Of a stretch of DNA of 64,000 nt, positions 9,305 through 19,200 are shown piece by piece. Position numbers and translations under genes: made by a program. The notes beneath the pieces are model-generated. The model saw only the letters and a program-made list of their open reading frames with translations. It was not told where the DNA came from and made no database searches. The first letter of the stretch is position 1. Every line of letters begins with the position of its first letter. The stretch lies in NCBI RefSeq assembly GCF_003346775.1, contig NZ_CP031219.1, positions 62,001 to 126,000 of the forward strand, given 5' to 3'. This DNA is from Malaciobacter mytili LMG 24559 (GTDB taxonomy: Bacteria > Campylobacterota > Campylobacteria > Campylobacterales > Arcobacteraceae).

Positions 9305-9754
9305 GTGTTAAGTGATATAAATTTTATAAATATAGCGCATGAAATAGCAAGTGCATCTAAATGTGTATCAAAACAAGTAGGTGCAGTTATAGTAAAAGAT
9401 GGAAGAATTCTCTCAACGGGTTACAACGGTACCCCATCAGGGTATATAAATTGTAGTGAACATTGGAAAGATGAATATACTAAAGATCACCATGAATGGT
9501 CAAAAACTTATGAAATTCATGCAGAGATGAATGCAATAATTTGGGCTGCTAGAAAAGGAATTAGTATAGAAGGTGCCACTATTTATGTAACATTAGAACC
9601 TTGTGCAGATTGTTCAAAAAACTTAATTGCAAGTGGAATAAAAAGAATAGTGTATGATAGATCATATGAACATACAAACTCTGATATTGTTACAAAATTT
9701 ATAAAAGATAATGGTGTAACAATAGAGCAAATTAAAGTTAATGAAAATAAATAA
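9305..9754 (+). CDS. dCMP/cytidine deaminase family protein
   Basis: The enzyme deaminates dCMP to dUMP for thymidylate synthesis. The zinc site is complete: HAEMNAI supplies the His ligand and catalytic Glu, and LEPCADC the two Cys ligands. The N-terminal SKQVGAVIVKDGRI and STGYNGTPSGY segments match deoxycytidylate deaminases rather than tRNA adenosine deaminases. The start is GTG at 9305, seven bases after a TGGAG ribosome site. The gene overlaps the following methyltransferase by 14 bases, so both are likely co-translated. Confidence 0.85.
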   Translation: MLSDINFINIAHEIASASKCVSKQVGAVIVKDGRILSTGYNGTPSGYINCSEHWKDEYTKDHHEWSKTYEIHAEMNAIIWAARKGISIEGATIYVTLEPCADCSKNLIASGIKRIVYDRSYEHTNSDIVTKFIKDNGVTIEQIKVNENK

Positions 9755-10304
9755 TCATCTTTTTTATAAGAAATCTATTTTAAAATATGGACTTACAGCA
9801 AGGGGAGTTCATTGGGACTCTTCTTTTACTCAATATTTAAGATTTGAAGTTCTTTTTCAATTTATTGAAAATTTAAATAACTCTTCTATTGTTGATGTAG
9901 GTTGTGGATTTGCTGAGTTTGTTAATTTTCTAAACTATAAAAATATAAAACCAAAGGAGTATTTAGGTATTGATTGTGAAGAGCAAATGATAAAAATCTG
10001 TAAAAGTAGATTTAAAACAAATAATTTTTTAGTAAAGGATGTTTTAAAAGATACTTTAATAAAAAAAGATTATTATATTTGCAGTGGAGCTTTAAATCTT
10101 TTAGAATTCAATGAGTTTAAACTTTTTATAGAAAACTGTTTTAAAAATTCACAAAAAGCTTTTATTTTTAATTTTTTAATAAAAAATAGTTTTACTAATA
10201 TAAATAAAGAAGAAGTACTCGCTTTTTGTAAAACACTTACCAATAAAATTTCCATTGAGTGTAACTATTTGGAAAATGATTGCACAATAAAACTAGAAAA
10301 ATAG
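9741..10304 (+). CDS. class I SAM-dependent methyltransferase
   Basis: The 187-residue protein has the SAM-binding glycine motif VDVGCGFAEF near residue 55 followed by the acidic loop LGIDCEEQMI. The rest is a plain Rossmann-type methyltransferase without a clear substrate domain, so the target (small molecule, RNA or protein) cannot be told. It overlaps the dCMP deaminase gene by 14 bases and ends about 80 bases before lutA. Confidence 0.75.
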   Translation: MKINNHLFYKKSILKYGLTARGVHWDSSFTQYLRFEVLFQFIENLNNSSIVDVGCGFAEFVNFLNYKNIKPKEYLGIDCEEQMIKICKSRFKTNNFLVKDVLKDTLIKKDYYICSGALNLLEFNEFKLFIENCFKNSQKAFIFNFLIKNSFTNINKEEVLAFCKTLTNKISIECNYLENDCTIKLEK

Positions 10305-10386
10305 CATTAAAATAGCATTTTTGTAAAATATCATAAGTTTTTCATATTAGTTGTGTAGAATTTCTTATATAATAAAAGGAGTTTGC

Positions 10387-11133
10387 ATGAAAATTGGATT
10401 ATTTATACCTTGTTTTATGAATGAGTTATATCCTGATGTTTGTATGGCAACACTTAAAATTCTTAAGAAATTAAATTTAGAAATTGATTATCCTATGAGT
10501 CAGACTTGCTGTGGTCAGCCAATGGCAAATTCTGGTTGCTCAAAAGATATTGAAACTTTAGCTAAACAGTTTGTTGAGACTTTTAAAGATTATGATTATA
10601 TTGTTGCTCCAAGTGGTTCTTGTGTTACTATGGTAAAAGAACACTATGCCCCATTTTTTAAAAATAATAGTGATTATAATAAAGTAAAAACTTCAATTTA
10701 TGAAGTTTGCGAGTTTTTACACGATATTATTAAAATCGAATACTTAGATGTTAGTTTTCCTTATAAAGTTGGTATTCATAACTCATGCCATGGGCATAGA
10801 ATGTTAAAACTAGGAACTCCAAGTGAATTAAATATTCCTTATAATTCTAAATTAAAAAATCTATTATCTTTAGTAAAAGATATAGAAATTGTTACTTTAC
10901 AAAGAGAAGATGAATGCTGTGGATTTGGTGGAACATTTAGTGTAACAGAAGAAGATATTTCAGTTGCTATGGGTAAAGATAGAATAAAAGACCATATAGA
11001 TTCACAAGCCCAAATAATAACAGGTGCAGATATGTCATGTTTAATGCATATGGATGGTATTATTAATAGAAATAAAGAAAATATCAAAGTTATGCATATA
11101 GTTGAAATTCTTGCAGGAGCTAAATATGAGTAA
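10387..11133 (+). CDS. lutA: L-lactate oxidation complex subunit LutA/LldE (Fe-S, CCG domains)
   Basis: This is one of three subunits of the LutABC (LldEFG) complex that oxidises L-lactate to pyruvate. The 248-residue protein has two cysteine-rich CCG domains: QTCCGQP near residue 40 and DECCGFGG near residue 175, which bind Fe-S or heterodisulfide-type clusters. I chose the ATG at 10387 because an AAAAGGAG site lies just upstream; a longer frame from 10351 lacks one. Its end overlaps lutB by 8 bases. Lactate use through this complex is known in Campylobacter jejuni. Confidence 0.9.
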   Translation: MKIGLFIPCFMNELYPDVCMATLKILKKLNLEIDYPMSQTCCGQPMANSGCSKDIETLAKQFVETFKDYDYIVAPSGSCVTMVKEHYAPFFKNNSDYNKVKTSIYEVCEFLHDIIKIEYLDVSFPYKVGIHNSCHGHRMLKLGTPSELNIPYNSKLKNLLSLVKDIEIVTLQREDECCGFGGTFSVTEEDISVAMGKDRIKDHIDSQAQIITGADMSCLMHMDGIINRNKENIKVMHIVEILAGAKYE

Positions 11134-12502
11134 TAATCATCCATTAAATGCAAAAGCTTTTGTTGCAAATGATGAAAGAATGCATTGGCATGATAAAGCT
11201 TTATGGTTTGTAAGAGAAAAAAGAGATAGGGCATCAAAATCTATTCCTGAGTGGGAACAATTAAGAGAGTATGCAAATATTATTAAAACTCATACTATGG
11301 CAAACTTAGATAAATATCTTTTAGAGTTTGAAAAAAATGCAAATGCAAAAGGAATTACTGTTCATTGGGCAAAAGATGCAAAAGAACATAATGAAATTGT
11401 ATATAAGATTTTAAGTGAAAACAATGTAAAAAAAGTTGTTAAATCAAAATCAATGCTAACAGAAGAGTGCCATTTAAATCCTTTTTTAGAAAGTAAAGGT
11501 TTAGAAGTTGTGGATTCAGATTTAGGTGAGAGAATTGTTCAACTAAGAAAAGAGCCACCATCTCATATTGTTCTTCCTGCAATTCACTTAAAAAAAGAGG
11601 ATGTTTCTGATACTTTCCATGAAAAAATGGGTACGGAAAAAGGAAACTATGATCCTACATATTTAACAAGGGCTGCAAGGGCTGATTTAAGAGATAAGTT
11701 TTTAAAAGCTGATGCAGGAATTACAGGAGTAAACTTTGCTATTGCAAATACAGGTGGAGTTGTAGTTTGTACAAATGAAGGAAATGCAGATATGGGTGCT
11801 AGTTTACCAAAACTGCATATTGCTTGTATGGGAATAGAAAAAATTATTCCAAGATTGGAAGATTTAGGAGTTTTTACAAGACTACTTGCAAGAAGTGCAA
11901 CAGGGCAACCTATTACTTCATATACTTCACATTTTCATGGTCCTATTGAAGGTGGAGCTATGCATATTGTAATTGTAGATAATAAAAGAACACCATTTTT
12001 AGAATCTTCAAAATATCAAAAAGCTTTAAATTGTATTAGATGTGGAGCTTGTATGAATACTTGTCCTATTTATAGAAGAAGTGGAGGTCATTCGTATGAG
12101 TATGTAATTCCAGGTCCAATTGGTTCAACATTATCTACATTTAGAGACCCTAAAAAACATAAGACATTACCTTTTGCATGTACTTTGTGTGGTTCTTGTT
12201 CAAATGTTTGTCCAGTTAAAATTGATTTAGATGCTCAATTATACAATCATAGACAAGATTTAAGTGCAAAAGATATAATAGATCCAAAGAAAAAGTTTAT
12301 GATGAAAGCTGCTTCTTGGCTAATGTCCCATCCAACACTATTTGATTTAGCAGGTAAAGTGGCTAGAAAAGTGGTACCATTATTGCCTAAAGCTTTAATT
12401 TATAATAAATCAAATGTTTGGGGAAGACAAAGAGACCTACCAAATATGCCTAAAAATAGTTTTAAAGAACTGTATAAAAAAGGATTGGAAGATGACAAGT
12501 AA
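11126..12502 (+). CDS. lutB: L-lactate oxidation iron-sulfur subunit LutB/LldF
   Basis: The 458-residue subunit contains the LUD domain (about residues 60-290) followed by two ferredoxin-type motifs, CIRCGACMNTCP and CTLCGSCSNVCP, that hold 4Fe-4S clusters, and a basic C-terminal tail. It passes electrons within the LutABC complex. The start at 11126 overlaps the lutA stop (ATGAGTAA). The end overlaps lutC by 11 bases. All three genes are therefore tightly coupled. Confidence 0.9.
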   Translation: MSNNHPLNAKAFVANDERMHWHDKALWFVREKRDRASKSIPEWEQLREYANIIKTHTMANLDKYLLEFEKNANAKGITVHWAKDAKEHNEIVYKILSENNVKKVVKSKSMLTEECHLNPFLESKGLEVVDSDLGERIVQLRKEPPSHIVLPAIHLKKEDVSDTFHEKMGTEKGNYDPTYLTRAARADLRDKFLKADAGITGVNFAIANTGGVVVCTNEGNADMGASLPKLHIACMGIEKIIPRLEDLGVFTRLLARSATGQPITSYTSHFHGPIEGGAMHIVIVDNKRTPFLESSKYQKALNCIRCGACMNTCPIYRRSGGHSYEYVIPGPIGSTLSTFRDPKKHKTLPFACTLCGSCSNVCPVKIDLDAQLYNHRQDLSAKDIIDPKKKFMMKAASWLMSHPTLFDLAGKVARKVVPLLPKALIYNKSNVWGRQRDLPNMPKNSFKELYKKGLEDDK

Positions 12503-13076
12503 AGAGATAATTTTAGCTTCAATAAAACAAAATAATAAGGTAAAAGAGACACCTCTTCCTTCTTATAATAATTTTGGAATAGTATATGAAGATAAGTTTG
12601 CAAAATTTTCTGAAATGCTTTCAAGTGTTGGTGGGAAAGCTTTAATTGTAAAAAAAGAAGACTTAGATAAAACTATTAAAGAGATTTATCCTGAAGAAAA
12701 AGTAATTACAACAAATGTACAAGGGTGTTCTTTAGGAAATTTTGATGCAAATGCCCAAGAGGATGCACATAAATTAGAAAATATAGATTTATGTATAGTA
12801 AAAGGTAATTTTGCTGTGGCTGAAAATGGTGCAGTATGGCTAAAAAATAGTGATAATAGACATAGAAGTTTATATTTTATTGCACAAAATATTGTAATAG
12901 TTGTACAAAAAGAAGATATTTTAAATAATATGCATGAAGCATATGAAAGAATCTCTTTTGAGCAGGCAGGTTATGGTGTATTTGTAAGTGGTCCATCTAA
13001 AACAGCAGATATAGAACAATCTTTAGTAATTGGAGCACATGGTCCAAAATCTGGATATATAATTTTTGTAGATTGA
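12492..13076 (+). CDS. lutC: L-lactate oxidation subunit LutC/LldG
   Basis: The 194-residue protein is a LUD-domain protein, the third subunit of the lactate complex. The region AVAENGAVWL...H is the conserved core of this family (compare IADTGTV in homologues). The start ATG lies inside the end of lutB after a GGAAG site; a longer frame reading through lutB has no basis. The sensor kinase gene follows after 28 bases, so the regulators may share the transcript. Confidence 0.88.
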   Translation: MTSKEIILASIKQNNKVKETPLPSYNNFGIVYEDKFAKFSEMLSSVGGKALIVKKEDLDKTIKEIYPEEKVITTNVQGCSLGNFDANAQEDAHKLENIDLCIVKGNFAVAENGAVWLKNSDNRHRSLYFIAQNIVIVVQKEDILNNMHEAYERISFEQAGYGVFVSGPSKTADIEQSLVIGAHGPKSGYIIFVD

Positions 13077-13104
13077 TGATATAATACAGGCTTAAAGGAT
13101 TAAT

Positions 13105-15297
13105 TTGAAAAAGATATTAATACTAATAAGCCTTGTTATATCCCTTTTTGCTAAAGAAAGCTCCAAAGAGGTATTATTACTTCATTCTTATCATAAAGGA
13201 TATAAATGGACAGATGATATTTCAAATGCAATAGAAAAAAATTTTAATAAATACAACAATATAAATCTAACTACAATTTATATGGATACAAAAAGAGTAT
13301 CTAACCAAAACTACTATGTAAAACTAAAAGAACTATATAAAGAACAATTTTTAAATAGAAGATTTGATGTAATAATCGCAAGTGATAACTCTGCTTTAGA
13401 GTTTTTAATAGATTATCAAAATGAACTTTTCCCTAAAACTCCCATACTTTTTTGTGGGATTAACTATTTTGATGAAAAAATACTTGAAAAAAATGATATG
13501 AAAGATTATATTAGTGGGGTTATTGAACAAGTAGATTTAGAAAAAAACTTTGAACTTATTTCAAAACTTCATCCAAATTTAGAAAAATTAGTAATTATAA
13601 ATGATAAGTCAAAAACTGGACTTATAATGAAAAATGATTTAAATAAACTTATACCAAAATATAAAAATAGATTTGAAATTGAATATATTGATGATATGCA
13701 AATGAATGAACTTAAAAAGCATGTGTCAAATAGCAGTAAAAATACTGCACTTTTATTTGTTCTTTTATTTAAAGATAAAACGGGGAAGTTTTTTACTTAT
13801 AAAGAGAGTTTAGAACATATAAAAAGTTTTTCAAATGTACCAATATATGGTTTATGGGATTTTTATTTAAATTATGGGGTTATTGGGGGGCTATTAACTT
13901 CTGCAAAAGCACAAGGAGATGCAGCTTCAAAAATGGCCTTAGAGATTTTACTTGAAAATAAAAAAATCAAAGATATTCCAATTTTACGAAAATCTCCAAA
14001 TCAATATATGTTTGATTTTAATGAACTAAAAAAATTTGATATTAATATTCAAAAGTATGTGGATAATTATATTATTGTAAATAGACCTTTTTCTTTTTAT
14101 AGAAAATATAAGCTTTTAGTAAATATTACAATTGCAACAATGCTTGTTTTTATAATCTTAATTATTTTAATGAGAGCAAATATTAATAGAAGAAAAAAGC
14201 TTCAAAGGGATTTATCAAATAGATTGGAATTTGATAAAGTATTACTTGATACTATACCAAATGCAATATATTATAAAAATGTTGATGGAAAATTTATAGG
14301 TTGTAATTTAGCTTTTGCAAATCTAATGGGATTAAATAAAGAAGAAGTTGTGGGGAAAAATGCTTTTGATTTTTTTCCAAAAGATATAGCTGAAAAGAAT
14401 ACAAAAGTTGATGAAAAACTACTTAAAACACTAAAAACTGATACTTCTGAAATGGCATTGCATTTTAGTAATAAAGAGATTAAATATTTTATTTTAAATA
14501 AGGCTGTTTATAAAAATATAGATGGAAGAATTGGTGGGATAGTTTGTATTATGGATGATATTACAGAAAGGGTACAACAAAAACAGTTTTTAATTCAACA
14601 AAGTAAACTAGCAGAAATGGGAGATATGGTGGCTGCTATTGCTCATCAATGGAATGAGCCCTTAGTGGAACTTTCAGCACAAGTGCAAGATATACAAACT
14701 TCATATTTATTAAATGAACTAAAAGATACTCAAGTTGAAGAGTTTGTAAATGATTCTATGATACAAATTCAATATATGTCAAGAACTTTAAATGATTTTA
14801 GAAACTTTTTAAAACCTTCTACAAAAAAAGTAATTTTTCCAATAAAAAAAGCACTAGATGAGATAAATGAGATTATAGGAAAACAAGTTTTTTACTCAAA
14901 TATTAATATGACATTTAATTATTTAGATGGAGAAAATTTAGTTGTTTATGGATATGAAAATGAATTTAAACAAGTTTTATTAAATTTAATAAATAATGCA
15001 AAAAATAAAATAATTGAAAATTTTGCTGAAAGTCAAATTAAAGGAAATATTATAATTAATATTTCAAAATTTCAAAATTATAATAAAATAGAGATTATAG
15101 ATGATGGAGGAAAAATTGATGAAAAAATTATTTCTTCTATCTTTGAACCATATTTTACCACAAAAAAAGATGGTACAGGAATAGGGTTATATATGGCAAA
15201 AGTTATTGTAGAAGATAAAATGCAAGGATTTATTAAAGTTAATAATGTGGGAAATAATGTGGTTTTCACAATAATAGTACCTTATAAAAAGGATTAA
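13105..15297 (+). CDS. hybrid-sensor histidine kinase with periplasmic ABC-binding-protein-like domain
   Basis: This is a membrane sensor kinase of 730 residues. A signal peptide (to about residue 17) is followed by a periplasmic domain of the ABC sub_bind type (about 20-300), one transmembrane helix near 337-357, a PAS domain (about 370-490), a dimerisation region with phospho-acceptor His514 in AIAHQWNEPL, and a HATPase domain ending with the G boxes GTGIGLYMAK. It has no receiver domain. The start is TTG at 13105 behind AAAGGAT. The response regulator begins one base after its stop. Its place between lutABC and the TRAP genes suggests it senses lactate or a related acid. Confidence 0.88.
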   Translation: MKKILILISLVISLFAKESSKEVLLLHSYHKGYKWTDDISNAIEKNFNKYNNINLTTIYMDTKRVSNQNYYVKLKELYKEQFLNRRFDVIIASDNSALEFLIDYQNELFPKTPILFCGINYFDEKILEKNDMKDYISGVIEQVDLEKNFELISKLHPNLEKLVIINDKSKTGLIMKNDLNKLIPKYKNRFEIEYIDDMQMNELKKHVSNSSKNTALLFVLLFKDKTGKFFTYKESLEHIKSFSNVPIYGLWDFYLNYGVIGGLLTSAKAQGDAASKMALEILLENKKIKDIPILRKSPNQYMFDFNELKKFDINIQKYVDNYIIVNRPFSFYRKYKLLVNITIATMLVFIILIILMRANINRRKKLQRDLSNRLEFDKVLLDTIPNAIYYKNVDGKFIGCNLAFANLMGLNKEEVVGKNAFDFFPKDIAEKNTKVDEKLLKTLKTDTSEMALHFSNKEIKYFILNKAVYKNIDGRIGGIVCIMDDITERVQQKQFLIQQSKLAEMGDMVAAIAHQWNEPLVELSAQVQDIQTSYLLNELKDTQVEEFVNDSMIQIQYMSRTLNDFRNFLKPSTKKVIFPIKKALDEINEIIGKQVFYSNINMTFNYLDGENLVVYGYENEFKQVLLNLINNAKNKIIENFAESQIKGNIIINISKFQNYNKIEIIDDGGKIDEKIISSIFEPYFTTKKDGTGIGLYMAKVIVEDKMQGFIKVNNVGNNVVFTIIVPYKKD

Positions 15298-15298
15298 A

Positions 15299-15943
15299 AT
15301 GAATATATTACTTTTAGAGGATAATAAAAAATTAAATCAAACTATTACAAAAAGATTGAAATTAAAAGGTTATAAAATAGATGCTTATTTAGATGGAAAT
15401 GAAGCATATAATAATATAACTGAAGGCTATAGTTGCTTTATTCTTGATATAAATGTTCCAAATGTTGATGGAATAAAGATTTTAAAAAAAATTAGAGAGT
15501 TTTATGAAGAGGTACCTGTAATTATTATTAGTGCTTCAACAGAACTTGAAGTAATAAAACAATCATATGATTTTGGTTGTAATGATTACTTAAAAAAACC
15601 ATTTTTTATTGATGAATTGGAGATAAAAGTAGAAAAATTATGTAAAATTAAAAATGATTTTATCTTCTTTGATGATAATTCATATTTTGATTATAAATCC
15701 TCTATTGTGGTTTTAGAAGGAGTGGAACAAAGGCTAACTAAAAAAGAGAGATTACTAATGAATCTTTTTTTAACAAAAAGGAATCAAGTTTTATCATATG
15801 ATACGATACAAAATTATGTATGGGAAGGTAGTTTTGCATCACTTGAATCTATAAGAAGTCTTATTAGACGCCTAAGAAAGGTACTTTCTAATAAATATAT
15901 TGAGACAGTTGTAGATACAGGATACATCTTTAAAACTACATAA
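15299..15943 (+). CDS. OmpR-family response regulator
   Basis: The 214-residue protein has an N-terminal receiver domain with acidic pocket LLEDNKK, phosphoacceptor Asp in FILDINVPNVDG near residue 50 and lysine in YLKKPF, then a winged-helix DNA-binding domain in which ESIRSLIRRLRK is the recognition helix. It is directly coupled to the kinase gene upstream. The nearest downstream target is the dctP promoter region (15944-16028), so it likely controls the TRAP transporter, and perhaps lut genes. Confidence 0.88.
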   Translation: MNILLLEDNKKLNQTITKRLKLKGYKIDAYLDGNEAYNNITEGYSCFILDINVPNVDGIKILKKIREFYEEVPVIIISASTELEVIKQSYDFGCNDYLKKPFFIDELEIKVEKLCKIKNDFIFFDDNSYFDYKSSIVVLEGVEQRLTKKERLLMNLFLTKRNQVLSYDTIQNYVWEGSFASLESIRSLIRRLRKVLSNKYIETVVDTGYIFKTT

Positions 15944-16028
15944 AAATTACATAATAGTTGTAAAATATCATATCATTATCATCTCAAATGGTTAAAATTT
16001 AAAACAACACATAAAAAAGGAGAATGTT

Positions 16029-17099
16029 ATGATGTTTAAAAAGACAACTAAATTACTTGTTGCTTCTGCGCTAGTTACGACACTTAGCTCAGCAGCATTT
16101 GCAGCAGATAAAGTTTACAAGTGGAAATTGGCTACTACTTGGGGTTCAACTTTATCACCATTTATTGATGCACCAACAAATATGGCAAAACTTGCAGAAG
16201 AGATGTCAGATGGAAGACTACAAATTAGAGTTGATGCAGCAAATAAACATAAGGCACCTTTAGGTATTTTAGATATGGTAAAAGGTGGTCAATATGAAAT
16301 GGGACACTCTGCTTCATATTATTGGAAAGGTAAAGATATTGAAACATTACCTTTTACTACAATGCCTTTTGGTATGACTGCACCTGAGCAATATGCATGG
16401 TTCTATTATGGTGGAGGACTAGAACTTATGCAAAAAGCATACTCAAAACATAAAGTATTATCTTTCCCTGGTGGAAACTCTGGAAACCAAATGGGCGGTT
16501 GGTTTAGAAAAGAGATTAATTCATTAGATGACTTAAAAGGTCTAAAAATGAGAATTCCAGGATTTGCAGGAGAGGTTTTAGCAAAACTTGGTGTAACAGT
16601 TACTAATATTGCTCCAGGTGAGCTTTATACTTCTTTAGAAAGAGGAACAATTGATGCATTAGAATGGGTAAGCCCATCAATGGATATTAAAATGGGATTC
16701 CATAAAATTGCTCCATACTACTATACAGGTTGGCATGAACCAGCAACAGAATTACAATTCTTAGTTAATGAAAGAAAATTTAGTAAATTACCAAAAGATT
16801 TACAAAAAATCTTAATTACAGCTATGAGAGTTGCAGCTTATGATATGTATGTAGAAAACTACCATATGAATGCAGAGGCTTGGGCTCAAATTGCAACAGA
16901 CTATCCAAATGTAAAAATTAAAACACTTCCAGAAAATGTAATTAAAGCTATGAAAAAAGCAAATGATGAATTATTAGTTGATATGGCTAAAGAAAGTCCA
17001 TTATTAAAAGAGGTTTTAGAATCTCAAAAAGCTTATATGAAAAAAGCAAGAGAGTGGACAAAAATGGCTGATTATAAATACTTAGAGGATAATTTATAA
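16029..17099 (+). CDS. dctP: TRAP transporter solute-binding protein, 2-oxoacid/lactate type
   Basis: This is a periplasmic binding protein with a clear signal peptide (cleavage after AAFA). The mature part starts YKWKLATTWG and includes GNQMGGWFRKEI, LKGLKMRIPG and ERGTIDALEWV, a set typical of the TakP/TTHA0766-like branch that binds 2-oxoacids or lactate, rather than DctP proteins for C4-dicarboxylates. That is family knowledge applied by inference. An AAAAAAGGAG site precedes ATGATG; either ATG may be used. A terminator-like hairpin separates it from the membrane subunit genes, allowing more binding protein than permease to be made. Confidence 0.88.
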   Translation: MMFKKTTKLLVASALVTTLSSAAFAADKVYKWKLATTWGSTLSPFIDAPTNMAKLAEEMSDGRLQIRVDAANKHKAPLGILDMVKGGQYEMGHSASYYWKGKDIETLPFTTMPFGMTAPEQYAWFYYGGGLELMQKAYSKHKVLSFPGGNSGNQMGGWFRKEINSLDDLKGLKMRIPGFAGEVLAKLGVTVTNIAPGELYTSLERGTIDALEWVSPSMDIKMGFHKIAPYYYTGWHEPATELQFLVNERKFSKLPKDLQKILITAMRVAAYDMYVENYHMNAEAWAQIATDYPNVKIKTLPENVIKAMKKANDELLVDMAKESPLLKEVLESQKAYMKKAREWTKMADYKYLEDNL

Positions 17100-17136
17100 T
17101 AGTTTTTTAACCTTCCTACTTTTTTTATATATTAAG

Positions 17137-17165
17137 AAGCCCCTTTTTAAGGGGCTTTTATTTTA
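17137..17165 (+). terminator. terminator or attenuator between dctP and dctQ
   Basis: A 9-bp stem (AAGCCCCTT with its complement, loop TTT) followed by a T-rich tail lies downstream of dctP. As the dctQM genes follow in the same direction, it probably reduces rather than stops transcription, a common feature after binding-protein genes. Confidence 0.8.
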
Positions 17166-17254
17166 AATAAAAAGTAATATAATAATGGCTTTGATAAGTG
17201 TAAACTTTATATTTATTAAACTCATTTGAGAGAGTAAACAAAAAGGATAAGCTA

Positions 17255-17800
17255 ATGCTTTTAAAACTAGAACGGGGTTTTGAAAAATTTGCAAATATTA
17301 TAGGTGGTATAACTGCTATTGTTATAGTCCTAATGATATTAAATGTATTTTATGATGTTGTTATGCGATATTTATTTAAAAGTGGAAATATTGCTATGCA
17401 AGAGATGGAGTGGCATCTATTTTCAATAGTTATTTTACTAGGAGTGTCTTATACTTTAAAAGAAGATGGACATGTAAGAGTAGATTTAATATATGATAGA
17501 TTAACAGAAAAGAAAAAAGCTATAATAAATATGATAGGTGTTATTACATTTATCTTCCCTATTTCTTTATTAATTGTGTTTGGATCTTTAGATTTTGTTC
17601 ATGAAGCTTATGCTTTTAATGAAGTATCAGGAGATCCAGGTGGCTTAACTCATAGATGGTTAATTAAATCTATGATTCCAATTTCATTTGTTTTATTAAT
17701 GGTTACTTCTATTGGATATTTTATAAAAAATTTAAATATCTATTTAGGATTACATCATATACCAGAACATAAGTTTGAAGAGAAAAAGGCAGATAAGTAA
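17255..17800 (+). CDS. dctQ: TRAP transporter small membrane subunit
   Basis: The 181-residue protein has four predicted membrane helices, the topology of DctQ subunits, with the conserved EWHLFSIVILLG segment in the second helix region and the DGHVRVDLIYDR loop. It links the large permease to the binding protein. Its stop overlaps the dctM start (TAATG), so the two are translated together. Confidence 0.9.
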   Translation: MLLKLERGFEKFANIIGGITAIVIVLMILNVFYDVVMRYLFKSGNIAMQEMEWHLFSIVILLGVSYTLKEDGHVRVDLIYDRLTEKKKAIINMIGVITFIFPISLLIVFGSLDFVHEAYAFNEVSGDPGGLTHRWLIKSMIPISFVLLMVTSIGYFIKNLNIYLGLHHIPEHKFEEKKADK

Positions 17801-19164
17801 TGATTGGTATTATTATGTTTTTTACAGCATTATTTATGCTGTTAATTGGGTTCCCTGTTGCTTTTACTTTTGGAGCAGTTTCTGTTGTATTTGGAATTAT
17901 TGCAGGAATTGTAGAAATAGGATTTGATGGGGGATTAGTTGCTGGTTTAATTGAAGGATTTGAAGAGGGTATGTATATGTTTGATTTTATGCCCCATAGA
18001 ATCTGGTCTATTATGAATAATACGATTTTAATGGCAGTTCCAATGTTTATTTTTATGGGAATTGTATTACAAAAAACAGGTCTTGCTGAAAGATTACTTG
18101 AATCAATGGGATTCTTATTTGGTGAGATTAGAGGTGGAGTTGCTATTTCAACAGTATTAGTTGGAACTCTTCTTGCTGCATCTACGGGTGTTGTTGGAGC
18201 TTCAGTTGTTGCAATGGGAGTTATTTCTTTACCTGTAATGCTTAAATATAAATATAATACTGAATTAGCCACAGGTACAATCTGTGCTTCAGGAACACTT
18301 GGTCAAATTATTCCTCCTTCAATTGTTTTAATTATCTTGGGAGATGTTTTTCAAGTTCCAGTGGGAGATTTATTTCAAGCAGCTGTTTGGCCAGGATTAT
18401 TTTTAGTATTGGCATATATTTTATTTATTTTTGTTGTGGCTTTAGTTAAAAAAGATATGGCACCTGCAATTCCTGCTGATCCAACTAGGGGAAGTAAATC
18501 AAAACAAGTTGTAAGAGCTTTAATTGATATTATTCCATCTTTAACTCTTATTATATTAGTTTTAGGTTCTATTTTTGCTGGTGTTGCAACTCCTACTGAA
18601 TCAGCAGCTGTTGGTTGTTTAGGTGCAATGGCATTAAGTTTTATGTATAGAAGTTTTACCCTTGATATGGTAAAAGAAGCTGCATTTGAGTCTGTAAAAA
18701 TTACTTCTATGGTATTTGCTATTTTAATTGGAGCAACAGCTTTTTCTATGGTATTTACTTATACAGGTGGAGATGAGTTAGTTGAACATTTTATGATGAA
18801 TTTACCAGGAGATGAAAAACTTGGATTTATTATATTTACAATGTTAGCAATTTTTGTTTTAGGATTTTTTATTGATTTCGTTGAGATTTCATATATTATT
18901 GTTCCTATTTTAGTACCTATTGCTGTAAATTTAGATATAAATCCAGTATGGTTTGCTATACTTATAGCAATGAATTTACAAACATCATTTTTAACACCAC
19001 CTTTTGGATTCTCCCTTTTCTATTTAAAAGGAGTAGTTCCTGCAACAGTTAGAACAATTCAAATTTATAAAGGTGTTTTACCTTTTATTTTAATACAAAT
19101 AGGTGTATTAGCAATGTTAGCTTTATTCCCTGAGTTTTTTGGGATTAAGCCAACAATAGGATAA
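17800..19164 (+). CDS. dctM: TRAP transporter large permease subunit
   Basis: The 454-residue permease of the DctM family has about a dozen hydrophobic segments, and drives sodium-coupled uptake of the acid delivered by the binding protein. Typical motifs include ASTGVVGASVVAMG, GTLGQIIPPSIVLIILG and TPTESAAVG. It contains a longer loop near residue 55-70 (EGFEEGMYMFDFMPHRIW), seen in the TRAP subfamily working with 2-oxoacid binding proteins. It is coupled to dctQ. Confidence 0.92.
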   Translation: MIGIIMFFTALFMLLIGFPVAFTFGAVSVVFGIIAGIVEIGFDGGLVAGLIEGFEEGMYMFDFMPHRIWSIMNNTILMAVPMFIFMGIVLQKTGLAERLLESMGFLFGEIRGGVAISTVLVGTLLAASTGVVGASVVAMGVISLPVMLKYKYNTELATGTICASGTLGQIIPPSIVLIILGDVFQVPVGDLFQAAVWPGLFLVLAYILFIFVVALVKKDMAPAIPADPTRGSKSKQVVRALIDIIPSLTLIILVLGSIFAGVATPTESAAVGCLGAMALSFMYRSFTLDMVKEAAFESVKITSMVFAILIGATAFSMVFTYTGGDELVEHFMMNLPGDEKLGFIIFTMLAIFVLGFFIDFVEISYIIVPILVPIAVNLDINPVWFAILIAMNLQTSFLTPPFGFSLFYLKGVVPATVRTIQIYKGVLPFILIQIGVLAMLALFPEFFGIKPTIG

Positions 19165-19181
19165 GAGTCTTTCTTATCCTA
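19157..19181 (+). terminator. hairpin at the dctM stop
   Basis: A 10-bp inverted repeat (TAGGATAAGA with its complement) with a five-base loop overlaps the dctM stop codon. The following bases are A-rich rather than T-rich, so it may be a weak terminator or an mRNA 3'-end stabiliser. Confidence 0.5.
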
Positions 19182-19200
19182 AAATCTTTAGGAAATGGTT

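Noticed and set aside
17721-18272. 183-codon minus-strand frame across dctQ and dctM
   Set aside because: Shadow of two overlapping, well-supported TRAP genes.
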